A DNA stretch of 51,499 bases, taken from Chromera velia. Taxonomy: Eukaryota > Sar > Chromeraceae. Within the stretch, counting starts at the first letter, position 1. Every line of letters begins with the position of its first letter. Where the stretch lies: the NCBI GenBank assembly GCA_018398765.1, contig JAHBMJ010000285.1, forward strand, positions 1 through 51,499, in the 5' to 3' direction. Positions 13,440 to 26,460 of the stretch are shown one piece after another. The notes beneath the pieces were generated by a model. That model did not search any database. It saw nothing but the letters and a program-made list of their open reading frames with translations, and had not been told where the DNA came from. Both the position numbers and the translations under genes were made by a program.

Positions 13440-16400
13440 GAGAGAGAGATGAGATTTGTCAAAAAAGGGAAAAGGAAGGGAAAGAAAAACAAACACAGAC
13501 GGCCGGCGGAAGGGTGGTCAACTGAGGGGAAACTGCTGTTGTCGGAATCAGAATTAAACTAGGCAGTAAGGATCTTCTCTGTCTGTGAATCTCAAAGCTC
13601 AACTGACTGACCTCTGACTGAACACGGAACTGAACGACGAGAGGGGAATTTTGGTCAAGCCACTCTCATGAACGTCTTTCGAGGCTCCTCCTGTGTCCTT
13701 CTCCTCACCGTCTTTCTCGTGCTCCTGCAACAGCCTTTCTTCCGTCCCCCTCGTCTCCAGACTCTCCACTCTTGAATATTCTTCACTTCGTCTGTCCAAC
13801 AATAGAGCATTTCCAGTTCTTTGCGCCTCTGTTGCGGCAGAGGATGAAGCAAGGACGAAGGAGTGGAAGAGAGAGGCTGAAACTTTCTCTCCGTTTGGGT
13901 CATTGCCTCGCAGTGTGTCGCCGCGCTTTCTCGTACCGTCCGCCTTCCCACCAGCCGACGCTTCGATGCGACCCCCGTCTGTGTGTCCTGCTGAGTTGCT
14001 TCCACAAGACAGGCTCAGGAGGGCTCGGGCAACCTGCACAGCCAGAGAGGGTGGCAAAGAATGGTCAAGACAGAAAGAAAAATATCACCGAAGCGGCGCA
14101 ATCAAGACAGGTGGCTTGTTCATAAAAACTCTGGACAACTATGCACAAAACAGCAATCGCGTGAGACCTTCAACCAATGCAAGCGGCTCACATCACGTAA
14201 AAGAGAAACAAAATTACACGTCTCGCGATACGCGTCACATTCGCTGCTGTTACAGTTTCTTCTACCATGCCGACAGACAAACCCTGGCTTTCTGCAGAGC
14301 AGACGACGATAGAGCCTTTGAGTTCGGACTGGAAGAAGATTCCCCCAGGGGCGCCCTCCCTGCCTGTGAGAGTGTCAGGTTGACCGCCTCCTTCAGGGAA
14401 GATGCCCCCGTAGTCTTCTGCGTGTCTGTGGGAGAAGAAGACTGCTGTTGGGCTTGAGGGACCTGAGTGAATAGGGGAAAGAATAACTCGTCAAATGCGT
14501 TGATATGAACTAATGGAGAGAGCACTCGGCTAAGTAGTCAAACAAAAAGAGAAGCAAGAAATGATTGGATCAAGAAATGAACGTTTCCGGACGGGCAAAC
14601 TGTGTGATTGGACTGGCTGGATCCTCTACTTATGTCTCAGTTCCCCCCACCGTGCCCCCCCTCTCTCTCGCCCGTGCTGAGATGGAATGTTTGTCTTCTT
14701 TTGTACTAGAAGTCTATTCGTCTTCCTTGACACATTGCGTTGCAATTGTTTTCGTTTGCACATGCGCTCGATCTCGCTCTCACCTCCTGCATCCTCCTTT
14801 CACTCCGTTGCCCCCTTTCTCTCTGACTCCACATGATTCCTTCTTTCATCCGTCTTACCTTTTTCCTCCACTCGGGCCCCCCTTTTTTCCCCAAATTGTG
14901 TTTGCCTCCCTCCCTCCCTCCCTCTCTCCCACGCAAGCTTCCTGACCAACTCACTGTTTGCAAGTCCTCCAAGGCTGCCGGTGCCATAGCTTGGCAGAAG
15001 GCTGCGTAGACATTCAGAGTCTCTCGGAGGATCCCGGCCCCCCAGTGGTTTTGAGGAGGCGCATCTCTGCTTCCCTCAGCGCCCCCCCGGGCTTCCGTTT
15101 GCTGCCTGCAGAGAGTCGATTCAAGCCAAAAAGGGAGAGAGAGCTCAAAGAAACGACTTTAAAGAATACAAATGGTTTGCTGCGTCCACTCTTTCTAGCC
15201 TCTCAAAGTTCCACCCATCTTCACAGAGACAGACAAAAAAGGAAAACAAACCACAGAAATAGACATTTTGTTGTTGTTGTAGTCTTCAATGCCCCTCTCG
15301 CTGTTTCATTTTCAATCTGTTCTGCCTTCATCCCCCCCCCGGCAGGCAAACCGACCTGAGTCCCCCAACTGCGGAGGATCCAGGCGCACCACAGGAGAAG
15401 ATGTCCCAGAGACAAAACACAGAACTCCTTCCACCTGCGCCCTTGGCTTTGTCTGCAAGGCAAGCAACACAACAAGGACGACATATGAAAGAAAGGCCCC
15501 CCCTTGCGCTCCTGAGAAACCGACAAGCGAGAGAAGAGAAGAAATCAATCTTCGAGGGTTTGCGGTAAGTGCTAACACACAAAGGTTAGAAGCAGTCTGC
15601 CAAATCCTCCGGACGAATTGTCCCCGTTTGAATCTGGGCGCAAAGAGGGCACAATATATTGCTGGTGCCTCTCCTTGCTGTCTTGATAGCGGATGTCTTT
15701 ACAGACAGAACCGTCGCCTTGAGTTTCAATTTCGTAAAAGAAAGAAAGAAGCATGAGAGAGAACGAAGAGGAAACACAGAAACACTGGCTGACCCAACGC
15801 CTGTACAGAGCTCCCATCTGCCCCTGCTTTGTGCATCCGGCCTCTACGAGATGAGTGCGCAAAGACAAAAGGCTGGCATTGTTGTCCCCCCCCCCGTTTT
15901 GTCTTTGAGAGGCCGGCCGGGGCTCCCTCCGGCTTTCCCTGAAGCTCCTTTTCTGCCTTTCCTGTGCGAGTGGCCGACGTCTTATCCCCCAATTTTTGTG
16001 TCTCGCCGCCACCGCTGCCTTCTTCACTTTCCATAGGAGGATTGGATCCAGAGGGGGCTGAAGGTGCAGAGGCTTCAGGAGAGGGATTAGAAGGACCCAG
16101 CGACCCCGGCAGAATCGAACAGAGGGCCCGGGCAACTTTCTCTGAAGCCACTTTCCTCTCCTCTACAGGCATGCACTGAAGGGCTTGTATGATCTGACTT
16201 GCTACTTCATTTGCTGCCCCCTCTGCCTGTTTCTCCTTTGAGGAAAGTTTTGTTGGTTCAACGACAGAAGAGGAAGCGGAGGAGGAAGATACAGGATTGA
16301 GTTCCTTCTCGGCACATTCTCCTGTGGGCCCGGGGTCTGTCTCTTCCAACTGAGACTGAGACTGAGACTGTCCTCCTCCCTTGAGAGCGTCCGCCACAGT

Positions 16401-19279
16401 CGCTCTGACAAAGTCTGCAAGTTTTTTTGAGTCTGCAAACGGAGGCAGGGCTGCCCTTCGATTCTTCTCTTGGTCGGAGGAACAGTGTGAAGGCGGGTGG
16501 GCAGAGGGGCTAGGCTCAGGAGTGCAGTTGTCCTGATCCTGCACAGCATCTGTGGGCATAGTTGTGTTGGTAGGTTGGAATGATGATTGATTCTCTGCTG
16601 CTGCTGTACATCCTGGAGGTATGTATTCGGGTACTGAGACTCTATGGATGGTGTTTCTCTTGATTGGGGGGGATTCTTCTGCTTCCTCTTTTTCCTCCTC
16701 TGCACTCATCTGGCTCCTGCTTCTCTCAGTGGGCAGGCCGTCAGAGGGCTGTGCAGCGACAGTCCGCATGAAATCCCGAATGCGAGGAGAAAAGAGACTG
16801 CTGGCAGCGGACTGGGCAGCCCCTGTGTTGACCACAACAGCAGTTCGGGTTGAGGAGGAAGGTTGCTGGGTGGGGTTGTCCTCTTGGGGGGACACGGAGA
16901 GACCGGAGTCTGGTGGAAGAGGGGAACTCAAGGGAGGTGGAGAGGGCCTGGCAGGTTTGTTAGGATGGGTTTTGTCGGAAGAAGAGGTGAAGGGTGTATC
17001 ACTCGCTGGTTGGGGGGATTTGCGTTCTTCAACGTGGTGCGTGGTAGCATGGAACTGAGTTGTGATCTCTTCTTGCTCTTTCTGAGGTTTTTCTTCTCCA
17101 TCTGGCTTGGTTTGTCCCTTCGTTGGGGGACCTGGCGGGTGCAGATTGGCGGGTGTCTCTTTGGAGGTATGAGGAAGGACTGTCTGATGGTTGCGGGACG
17201 ACGATAATGAGGGCGTTGGTTGTGACGACTGTGGTGGATTTTCCCTCTCCTCCTTTCTTTCTCTTATTGCTTCCCCCTTTTCAACTTCAGAGCTTTCTGA
17301 GACGGTGTTTTCCATCTTCTCTGACGCTGCCTTGGAGTCTGCTTTCGTTTCTTTGGCAAATGTCTTACCATGACTCTCACTGTCCCGACGCTTCTGATCC
17401 TCTCCCTTTTCTTCACTCGTTGGATCTGACTGCCCCCCCTCCCTGTCTGTTGATGAAGCTTCTGTGGGGGCTCCCTCTCCCTTCTTTTTGGATGGCCACA
17501 CAAGAGTGAGTTCCATTCTGATGCTCTCTGGACTTTTTGGGCAGGTATCCTCTTCTTCTTCTTCTTCCTCGTCTGAATCCGGGCCCTCTCTTCCGTTTTT
17601 TTCGTTTTCTTTCAGGGGAGCGGAGGCAACAGGCTGACAAGAAGAAGAAGAAGAAGAAGAAGAAGAAGACCCTCCACCCTTGGCACCCTGCCGTCCTGCG
17701 AAAGAGCCCGTCTGTCTTCCTTTCTCTACAAGACCATCCGAGGACCTCATTGTCTTCGTGTTTCCTGTCGCAGCGATACTCCCCCCGTTGGGCTCTACAG
17801 GACAGGCAGCAGGCTGAGTAGGCCGATCTTTATCTCGATCTTTGCGTCTCTCCTCCGGCACTTGACACAGAAGCACCTGAGGGTCTCTCAGAAATGAATG
17901 GAGGGGGCTCACGTTCGTGAGGGAGGACTCCGAATTCCCCCTTCGGTCCTCCAGGCCCTTCTTGTCTTTCAACGGCGCTGCGGGGCTTCCGCTTCCTTTC
18001 TGTTTGTTTTCAAACGACAAAGAAAGATTACTGCTGGACGAGTAAGACGAGGAAGACTTCTGCTTCAGCGTGTGCCCGTGGTGAGACGAGGAGGAGGCTT
18101 CGTGACTCTCTGCAATCGGAGGTTGGCCAGTGAATGTGGCATTTGGTATTGCTTGACTTTGAACGGCAGCTGTCGACGCAAAATGTGTTTTCCCCTTTTT
18201 ATTTCCTTTCATGTCTTTCTGCGTTTTCTTCGCTCCACCCCCGTCTCTGCCCACCTTTTTGGATGGCGGTTTGCTTTTGAGAGTTTCTGTCGCTATGGGG
18301 TTTGGGACGTGGGAAGGCTTCCGCTTCTTTCGACGACCCGGAGCGCTGCCCTGCAAAAGAAGCAGGGACGAATAAGGCAAAAAAGGAAGAAAAACTTGTT
18401 TTTTTGTCATCAAAAAGACAAGAAGAGGGCAGAGAAAGCACACCGGGAAAGTACACATCAGAAGGACGGTGGGGATTTCTTCTTCTAGATTGTTTTTTGG
18501 AGTACACACGAAAGAAGGAGAGGGGGGGACTGGCTGTACACAGGGAAGAAATAAGCAGGAGGCTCTCGAAACAAATAATCTAGTTCCATATACATGCAAT
18601 ATACTGCAAGGTCAAAAGGTGGAGAAACAGGTCGCTAGGGGAGCAGCCAAGAAGTCGCGGGTTTGAAGGCTCCAGTTTAAATGTGTTGCTCACGTACATG
18701 CGAACAAATCACTCGAAACACTTTTTACCAGATCAGAGGACACAGACTGACCACACAGAAGTCAATCTCCACTCTCCTTGGTTGCCAGTCAGGGCCTATT
18801 GAAGGTCCACTCTGACCATTTTTTTGCCGTTGTGAACCATGTATGTGTTGTTGACTATTCTTTGAAACGCAAGGTGTTGCATTCGTGTCCTCCAGTTCAT
18901 TTGCGCTTCTCCCTGTAGCTTTGGGGTGTGGCACCACGCCATGGGAAGCCTCAGCAAGCCCCTCAAAAGAAGAATGGCTCGTCACAAACCCACCCGTACA
19001 CGTCAAGGCCTCCTCCAGCGAAGACTTACAAGCGTCCGATGAAACTCCGCAACGACGCTGAACAACAGTATTGTGCGTCGAAGTGTTGTTTGCAGAAGCA
19101 GGACACCCTGAAGTCTGCGAAGCTTCCGTGAAGGCGCACGTTCCACCTTTTTCGTGCCCTGAACTGGTAGCTGTGACGTCTTCTGCAGCTCCCAGAGAGG
19201 AGAGAAAGTGGTGAGCCCCTGTTTCTCTGGCAAGTCTGAATGCGTTGGGGAGAAGGGCGGCGAGGTCGGAGGTTTGCAT
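7191..19279 (-). CDS. tubulin-tyrosine-ligase-like (TTLL) enzyme, 18 exons
   Basis: Exons, in transcript order, on the minus strand: 19279-18752, 18350-15794, 15452-15356, 15105-14955, 14462-14283, 14033-13612, 13268-13218, 12964-12838, 12630-12596, 12294-12172, 11838-11780, 11470-11394, 11045-10941, 10668-10610, 10300 to about 9282, 8803-8687, 8236-8162 and 7757-7191 (TGA). Phases agree at every junction except the exon starting at 10300, whose 3' end is uncertain and which contains an assembly gap. The start is the first ATG in the frame. Total is about 2100 residues. Residues 1-1310 are Ser/Pro/Glu/Lys-rich and look disordered. From about 1312 the TTL ATP-grasp core appears in family order: [88 protein letters not shown] and [10 protein letters not shown]. 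The nucleotide-binding Lys, the KxDxR motif and the metal-binding E/N of the final motif are all present. The family ligates Glu, Gly or Tyr to tubulin tails; which one cannot be decided here. Confidence 0.88.
7785..7975. repeat. (CA)n/(GA)n/(GACA)n compound microsatellite in a TTLL intron
   Basis: CA repeat followed by GA and CAGAGA-type repeats on the plus strand, inside the last TTLL intron (7758-8161). On the transcript strand it is CT- and TG-rich and lies near the acceptor of the last exon. Confidence 0.95.
9165..9300. repeat. 36-bp minisatellite, about four copies, in TTLL
   Basis: Four nearly identical 36-bp units, each containing GATGAGGAAAGC and CAACTTG on the plus strand. They lie just beyond the last recognisable codons of the TTLL insertion exon. 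Each unit carries a GTTGGT on the transcript strand, so the array may contain several possible donor sites. Because 36 is a multiple of three, frames stay open through it. I treat it as intronic because TTLL homology stops before it. Confidence 0.85.
10056..10096. other. assembly gap (41 N) inside a TTLL exon
   Basis: A run of N flanked on both sides by C homopolymers (G on the transcript strand). It lies inside the long insertion of the TTL domain, so the true length and frame of that insertion are unknown. The coding frames on the two sides both read well. Confidence 0.98.
11304..11384. repeat. (GA)n microsatellite in a TTLL intron
   Basis: GA dinucleotide run with GCGA interruptions, inside the intron between 11394 and 11045. 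It is CT-rich on the transcript strand. Confidence 0.95.
12044..12097. repeat. (CA)n microsatellite in a TTLL intron
   Basis: Nearly pure CA run with one GCA interruption, inside the intron between exons 12294-12172 and 11838-11780. It is TG on the transcript strand. Confidence 0.95.
13398..13431. repeat. (GT)n microsatellite in a TTLL intron
   Basis: Pure GT run on the plus strand, inside the TTLL intron between exons 14033-13612 and 13268-13218. Confidence 0.95.
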
Positions 19280-20410
19280 CGTGGAAGGACAAGTGGTGCG
19301 GCATGCGGTTCTCTGTTCCTCTTGCACGGTGGCAGACAAATGACTGTTTGTTTGGTATGATCGTGCAATCAAAAGACACCGGGCATATACATGATCGAAC
19401 TTTATCTTACATGCACTACTATGGTCCAGTTTTCTCTCAGTGGACCGGCCGGTTTGATTTCACTTGTATTGAGTTCTGCAAAGTGCATGCATGCATGGAA
19501 AGGCGTGGCGGCACCTGCAGAGCCCTTAGCCGTGCGTTCCAGCGTCGTTGCCGCAAGTAGCCGCAAAGGCCGGCCGGCGCGCCGCCAAAGAAAAATTATT
19601 ATATCCGTACGCAAAAAAAAAAAAGAAAACGGTCGATCAAAAAGAAAAGATGAAGAGAAAAGAAAGAAGGATCGTGAGAAGAAGACGAGGTAGTATTCGG
19701 AAGTACTGGACTGTCAGTTTGGCTAAGCCGTTCGAGAAATTGGATTCGGCATCCTCCCTCCTCGCTGTATGTCTGTAGTGCACGAACCACCGCATATCTA
19801 TAGTGCGTCCACCCCTGCACATCTGTATTATAAAAAAACCCACACAGTCAAAAAGACTCAGAGACTCGACCCAGACTCGTCTCCTCTTGCCACTCCTTGC
19901 AGTCAAAAGCTTGGAAAGCAAACCAGAGAGACAGCTGGCGGCAGTGCAGTAATATGTAGTAATTACAGGTCAGCAGGTCAAGTAGAAGAAATAACCTGCG
20001 CAACTATCACACAAGAAAAATTCCGATACAGCTCAATATGTTCTCTCAACACCACCTCTAATAGTCGGCCTGCTGCAGATAGACTCCACCGAGTACACCT
20101 TGTCAACCCACATCAGCTGTACCAACAGGTCAGCAGATACACGCGCCCGCTGCCGTAACCATGACGGTCGTCAGAGTACTCATATCCCCGACCGGTCAAA
20201 AAATTATATAACGTAAAAACACAGATTCTAAGGTCTCTTTCAGACAGCATAAAGGAAGTGTTATTCCTAGATAATCTCCCAGCTAGAAAGGAAGTTTGTT
20301 TTCTGTCGCATTTCCACTGATGTTCAGGATTTGCCGGTCGAAAATAAAGGAATTTATCACTTGGACGCGCGTGGATACTTATCTCAGATGGCGACTCATT
20401 ACGAGATATA
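19280..20410. other. region upstream of TTLL, no gene seen
   Basis: Presumed promoter and 5' UTR of the minus-strand TTLL gene. It contains a GC-rich palindromic patch with GGCCGGCCGGCGCGCC near 19568 and several short open frames that lack ATG starts or sensible composition. A 102-codon minus-strand frame at 20113-20421 runs into the inverted repeat and has no recognisable family. Confidence 0.5.
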
Positions 20411-20469
20411 CCATGATTCAAGTATTTTTTAGATTCGAACTTGACTTTTTAATCCGAACTTTTTAGGTG
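20411..20469 (+). repeat. left 59-bp inverted repeat
   Basis: Begins CCATGATTCAAG and ends TTTTTAGGTG. It is identical, over all 59 positions, to the reverse complement of 29419-29477. Confidence 0.97.
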
Positions 20470-20720
20470 TTTTCGAAATAATATTTCATGTTTTAAATTT
20501 ATGTTTAGATATCTTTGAAATTTTATCAAACAGATTTTTAATTTTTCAGGTTTATTTGAAATAAAATTTTATCCTTTAAATTTATGTTTATAGATATATA
20601 TGTTTAAAATTTTATCAAACAGATTTTTAACTTTTCAAGTCTATTTGAAACAAAATTTTATATGTTTCAAATTTATGTTTATATATATGTTTAATATTTT
20701 ATCAAACACATATCGAACAC
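20440..20720. repeat. subterminal tandem repeats
   Basis: About three degenerate units of 80-100 bp. Each contains a GAAAYAAWATTTT core followed by AAATTTATGTTTA and then TTTATCAAACA. The first unit overlaps the end of the left inverted repeat. The GAAATAAAATTTT core recurs at about 25190. Confidence 0.75.
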
Positions 20721-21739
20721 ATTTTTACGTTTTAGTACGTAACTGAAATAAAGTGAAACACAAATCATATCCTACGATATCCTATCCACGTAAAATTATA
20801 ATACTATAATATACTAGGCCTATCACAGAGAAAAAAAAATAATTAAAGCCAATTCTCGCTTAATTTTTTTTTTTTAGGCAGTGGACATAGTAAATAACTG
20901 TTGTTTAGGTGTTGCATAAGTGTTGTTTGAGTGTTGCACAACTATTATCAACTGTTGTTTTAGTGTTACGCAAAAAATAAAAAAAATAAAAAAATTATTT
21001 AGGCAACTTTTCAGTTTTTTTTTTTTTACGGTGATACGCCTAGATAATGTACAGCAACATGAGTAATAAAATAATGTTATACAATTTTAATAGCAATTTT
21101 ATAATAAGATTTTAAACGTAGTACAGTAAGCCTATGTATATAGTAACAAAATTTTAATTTTTATATCAATTTATTTTTAAATTTGTCTTGAGCAATAAAT
21201 GTATTTACATATGCGTCAATCAAAACCGATTAAAACATTTCTGTTACATTTGTAACTCTAGCTAGAGCTCTTTAATTTTAATGGCTATTGGTAGCATACA
21301 TGCACACTGTGGTACGCCTGCAACATGTACGTGGTCTATGCAGTAAAAGGTCTGTCAGTCGGAAAGACCGTCGCTGTTTGTGTTTCCAGGATTTGGCTTG
21401 CCATCAGTCTGATCTCATGCTCTCACGTAACAGACAACAGAAACGCGACTGGTGATTTATGTGGCTAAAATGCATGCAGCAACGCCCGTGCTCCCTTTCA
21501 ACCTCGGTCCCGCGACGCATGCAGATGCACTGACTCTTTTATCATCGCGGTGGCAACACCGATTGCGGCGGCCGGTCGAGGTGCTCGCATCCGCTCGCCC
21601 CTCGACCCACACTCATGTCACACAGTTATTGGTAACCCCTGCTATGCGGCGCTTCCCGTAAAATTGAAGATGTTGATTGGCCTGCAATGATACAAAAAGA
21701 AACGTACTTCGATCAAGATATGTTGTGTGTGTATATGTT

Positions 21740-22163
21740 TTTTTTTTCGGTTTTTGTTTGTTCTATTCTCCTTTCCTTCTCCATTTCCTCCCATCTCCGA
21801 AACCTTCTCCCTCCTCTTCTCTCTTACTCCTCGCCTTTCTCTCTCAATTTTGCGGTTCTTCCTCCCCTGAGACCCTGAGAAGCTCCCTGCACATTCCTCT
21901 CTTGGAAGCCCTCCGTCCCTACTTTCTTTCTTTCCCTCTTTCCTTACATTCTCTTCCCTTTCATTTTTAAGAGCTGCTTTCCTTTTTCCTTTCGTTTTGT
22001 CCTTTTTTTCCTTTCCTTTCCTTTCCTTCGATTCCCTTTCTATCTTTCTGCCTTCCTCCTACCCTCTCTTTCTATTTTTTTTCTTTCTTTCTTTCTTTCT
22101 TTCTTTCTTTTTTTCTTTGTTCCTTCCTTCCATCTTTCTTTCCTCCTTTCCTTTCTGCCTTCG

Positions 22164-22195
<32 letters not shown>

Positions 22196-22345
22196 TTTTT
22201 CTTCCTTTCTTCCTTTCTTCCTTTCTTTCTTCATTTCTTCCTTTCTTCCTCTCCCTCTCCCTCTCCCTCTTTCTTTCTTTCTTTCTAAGATTTTTGTTCT
22301 TTGTTTCTTTCTTTCTGTCTGTCTGTCTTTCTTTCTTTCTTTCGT
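21740..22345. repeat. pyrimidine tract, (CTTT)n and (CCTT)n
   Basis: About 600 bp of almost pure C/T on the plus strand, dominated by CTTT and CCTT tetranucleotides. Apparent long Phe/Ser/Leu or Lys/Glu/Arg frames here are repeat artefacts. The orientation agrees with plus-strand transcription of the small exons downstream. Confidence 0.95.
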
Positions 22346-22411
22346 GCGTGTCATGCGTGCATGCATGCCGAAACCACGGGGCTCGGTAGGTCAATAATAT
22401 ATGATGCGGCG

Positions 22412-22537
22412 TGCGTCAATATGATGTTACTTACCATAAGCTGACGTGCGTCAATGTGATGTTACTTGCCGTATAGACCGGCGTGCGTCAATGATGTTAC
22501 TTGCCGTATCAACCTGCACGTGCGTCAGTGATCAATG
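22412..22537. repeat. 35-37 bp tandem repeat, about 3.5 copies
   Basis: Units start at 22412, 22447, 22484 and 22521. Each begins TGCGTCAAT or TGCGTCAGT and continues with GATGTTACTT. The last unit is partial. The array is followed by a TA microsatellite. Confidence 0.85.
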
Positions 22538-22573
22538 TTATATTGATACGTACTATTATTAAATAATTCTGTG

Positions 22574-22576
<3 letters not shown>

Positions 22577-22616
<40 letters not shown>
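22577..22616. repeat. (TA)n microsatellite
   Basis: About 20 uninterrupted TA dinucleotides. Confidence 0.95.
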
Positions 22617-22618
<2 letters not shown>

Positions 22619-23263
22619 CTATAATGTAATATGGCTAATTAGCATGCATACATTCGCTTATCAATGTCCAGAATGCTTTGTTATCTAATTCTTTCTTAGC
22701 TTCTCTGCTCCCTCCATATGCCTAAAGTCTGACATACTGGTGGCCGTGGCAGCCAAATCGTCTGAGCAGGTGGGCACTGTGACTTTACTGGATGCAGCTG
22801 TGTATGCATGCGTCTGTGCTTGCATTTTGTACCTGTGTTTGCTTGTCTCCATGCCTGTATTTTGTACTGATGTGTGCGTGCGTCCGTAGTTATGTGTGTA
22901 TATCTGTATGTGAGTCTATGTCTTTCTCCGTGCGTGTATGTATTCTCGCAGGACTCATGTTAGGCCCTCCACTCATGCTGTCTAAACCTGGAAAATGACT
23001 GCCTGGGCTAACCCTAGGCAGCCCTCTCGGGCTGCCTGGGGCCTTACTTTCGACCTTCCCCAGGCGGTCCGCAAGGCTGTGGCCGCCAGGCGGGCGGTTG
23101 CGCGGCGATATGCATGGGCGGGCCCGCGAGCGCACATGCACCGGCGCGCCGCGCATACAACGCGTCCCCAACCAGCTCCATTTTGAGGGCCACGCAACGC
23201 TCGCAGAAAATGTTCGTGCAAAGCCTCATACATGCATCGCAATGCAGCTCTCTGCTTTTCAAG

Positions 23264-24157
23264 TCGAGCTTCATTATTGTCTCATGTTGGCTCACTTCAT
23301 TTTTTCAATACAACTGTTGAACAGTGTGTCACTGAACGTCTTTCTAGAATGTCAGCTCTTCAATTTATTGTGTCATCGAGCTTTGGAGACGACCTGCTTA
23401 ACCAGAACGGACTTATCTGAGTTTTTGGATCTCAAAAGGTCAGTCAACGCATGCTGGGAGCGGCTGGGAGATGTCATGAAGTGACTTGTGTGCAGAGTAG
23501 GTTCAGCCACGCAGCCCACCAGTCTTAGACAAACCACTTGTCAGCACGTTGATTGCAAATCCTTGTTGCTTTGCGGTTTGCATTTCACTTTTGAGAGTCT
23601 ACCTCAGCAAAACTTCGAGCAACAGTTGCGTCTCCGTATGTCTTGACTTCAATATACTTGCCGCATGACGGTCTATCCACTTCTTTTTTGAAAACCCATG
23701 ATACCTTCTTATTTCTTTTTAGCTTCTGTCCTCGTTCATGACATTGTATGCAGAATTAAACAAAAGCGCCACAGGCGGCATCGTTTAAGTTTTCTGGAGC
23801 TCAACCAATTTCCCCTTACTGTATGGAATGGCCGGTAAGCTAAACGCGTCTACTTCTCTTTCTTGAAAGTCCAGCAAGCTAGAGAGCCTCTTTTTCTCAA
23901 CGCAATAAAACATCTTGTAGCAACATTGAACAAACAAGTCGCCGTTTTGCGGCTGGATGGAATTTGATGGATCCGCATACATGCATGCATACACCGCCCA
24001 TTTCCTATACCTGCCTTCTTATCTCCAACTTCTTCTCTTCTCTTTACTCTCATACAAACGACCACTGTGTTATCTTCTGACTTGTGTGTTTGTCTCCAGG
24101 TTTGCTGAGAATGACCGGCTATCTTCTGCATCAGAACTGCGTCTCCCAAGTCTTTGA
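23264..24157 (+). CDS. possible two-exon 3' gene fragment inside the inverted-repeat block
   Basis: Candidate exons 23264-23438 and 24100-24157. The donor is AAAAG|GTCAGTCA, the same GTCAGTC type used by the large genes, and the acceptor is TGTCTCCAG. The phases fit: two bases are left by the first exon and completed by one base of the second. The joined end reads RTDLSEFLDLK then RFAENDRLSSASEL before TGA. The 5' end is not defined and upstream sequence is ambiguous. No family is recognised. It could be a fortuitous pair of sites. Confidence 0.3.
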
Positions 24158-24404
24158 ATAACTGTCCATCCATCTCAATCGATCTCAATCTATATATCAC
24201 GTGCACTCTGGCGATGCTTAGTTGTTTCCAGTCGTTTCACTAGCTTGTGCTACTCTCTTACATGCATGGACAACTTCAATGTGCATGCATAATCAGTTGG
24301 TTGAAGCCTGGTTTGAACAGTGGTTTCCTGATCGGCACTATATGACACTGGCAGACAGGTTGGCGTGGTCGGCATGAAGTTGGCATGGTTGGCGTGGTCG
24401 GTGT

Positions 24405-24461
24405 GTGTATGTGTGTGTATTTGTGTGTGTNNNNNNNNNNNNNNNNTGTGTGTGTGTGTGT

Positions 24462-24503
<42 letters not shown>

Positions 24504-24510
24504 ATATGTG
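24405..24510. repeat. (TG)n microsatellite with an assembly gap
   Basis: TG repeat with TATG interruptions. It contains 16 N at 24431-24446, so its length is unresolved. Confidence 0.95.
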
Positions 24511-24779
24511 TGTCTGGTATAGTGGCTCACACAGAGAGAAGAAGAGCGTTCGAGGGATGAATATGAAAAACATCAGACATCCAAAACAAGAGCGTGGTTG
24601 ACTGTGGGTAGACTTGCAAGTCGAGTATCGGCGACTATAGACTGTGGTGACGCTTTCATTTGCATATATTCAACACACTCCATCTATAACTGAATGCGCT
24701 TCATGATGACAGTATACTCCAGTACTGCTACCACCAGCATATCCACATATTAAAAGAAAATGTAAGTATGTTCTTATGA

Positions 24780-25690
24780 CAATATGTTATATTTGTATAT
24801 CAGAAGCCTTTATAACATTAATTTAAGCTTTTGAGGCCTTTAATTAGTCTTTGAAGTTTAAATTTAAAAGTTATAGAGAAAGTTATAAATTTAGATGAGT
24901 AATTTAAAATAATTAAAAAAAAAATAGCTTAGTAATTGAAAGTAATTTAGAATAGTCAAATAAAGTAATTTAGAAAGTTAATTGATGTCTAACTCTAGTT
25001 AGTTAACAAACCAACTGTGCACTAATGGACGTCGATGTACTGGGTTAACAAACCTACATTATATGTGATTCCCCGTGGTTGGTCAGAGCCTAAGTGGTGG
25101 ATCACTGGCCTTAACCACCTCAAATTATTCATTTATCACATTGAAGTACAATGATAACAAATATAGTCTATGGTTCATTTCAATCGTTTGAAATAAAATT
25201 TTAAGTTGTTATATTTATTAAGCATACGTATAATATAGTAGTAGTATAATACTATAGTTGTGTTACTCTAAAGATATACAAATATATTAAAAGTTAAACT
25301 TACAATTTATAGCATAGATTTAGAAACATATGGATCTTCTTTTTTTTTTTAATTTATTTTTTTCTTACTTTAAAAGCTTAAACTTAAAGTCTTAAAGCTA
25401 CCCAGATCTGAAACATGTGTGTCAATCACTAAAACCTTATACAAAAAAGTTAAAAAAAAAAATATTATAAAAATTTATAGAAACATTGATTGATTGGACA
25501 GGCAAATTAATCTATTGATTGATTGATTTGTTGGATCCAAAGGGGGCGATCGATCGAAAAAAGACCTATGCATTAAAATTCTCACATGCACACACAATTC
25601 AAGCGCATTGCCAGCACATCGGTCCTGGAGAGGGACCAAAAGAGAGATAGTCAATCAGTCCATCAAGCAAACAAATAAATTTAAACAAAT
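24780..25690. other. AT-rich stretch, no gene seen
   Basis: Very AT-rich with many short direct repeats (AGTAATTTAGAA-type) and homopolymers. No coding frame or RNA gene is visible. Confidence 0.5.
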
Positions 25691-26399
25691 TGCAAACGAA
25701 TAGCGGCTACATGGACAGCTGTAAACAGCCAAATGCATGCATACCAGTAGCGCGGCGGTCAACAAATTCATTCAAAGGATTTACACCAGTAAAAACACAA
25801 ATCCAAATTAATATAAAATACAAGCACGTGCGTAAAACATACCTCAAACCACAGTTCTTTCTTTGGTTTCTCGTGCGGTTCTTCCGATATCTACACCTTT
25901 TTTCATCAACAGTTTTCTTCGAGTATTGTTAGAGGAAAGGTAACTCCTGGCTGAAAATCCTTTTGTCGCTTTTCCCTTATTAATATCAAGACGCGTTGCA
26001 TCACAGTGACTGCGATTCATATAAAAATTCATAAAGCGTAAGGTAGAATTTTGTCCGTCTTTGTCCGGACTCTTAGGAATCTTTTTCTTTCTACATATGT
26101 CGCTCATACAAAAAATGAGAAAGAGGGCCGAAGGCGGGGAAGAGAGGCAAACGGGAAAGCAGGAAGCCTAGGAAGTTGGAGGGCATACACAAATGAATCC
26201 CCATCAGTTCGTTTGCCCAACCTTTGCCCTGCCCCCTTTCTTCTCTTTTTCCTCCAGGAATGACCACCAGCAGGATCGAATTCCGTTTTTTTTGTTCTTT
26301 TCCTTCATTGAATTTCACCTTTCTGCTTCTCGCTCTCTAAAAAAAGATACCGTGCAGCCAGAAGAGCTCAACGGTTGGAGAGGGACAATAGCAGGAAGA

Positions 26400-26429
26400 A
26401 CTCTGTCTATCTGTCTGTCTGTCTATCTA

Positions 26430-26460
<31 letters not shown>

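Noticed and set aside
15289-15756. Plus-strand 155-codon frame opposite TTLL exons
   Set aside because: No ATG-based family match, and it overlaps a TTLL exon whose phase fits on the minus strand.
21997-22394. Open frames of 108-130 codons in the CTTT tract
   Set aside because: Simple-repeat artefacts.
22412-22537. CRISPR-like array
   Set aside because: Units are contiguous tandem repeats without unique spacers, in a eukaryotic sequence.
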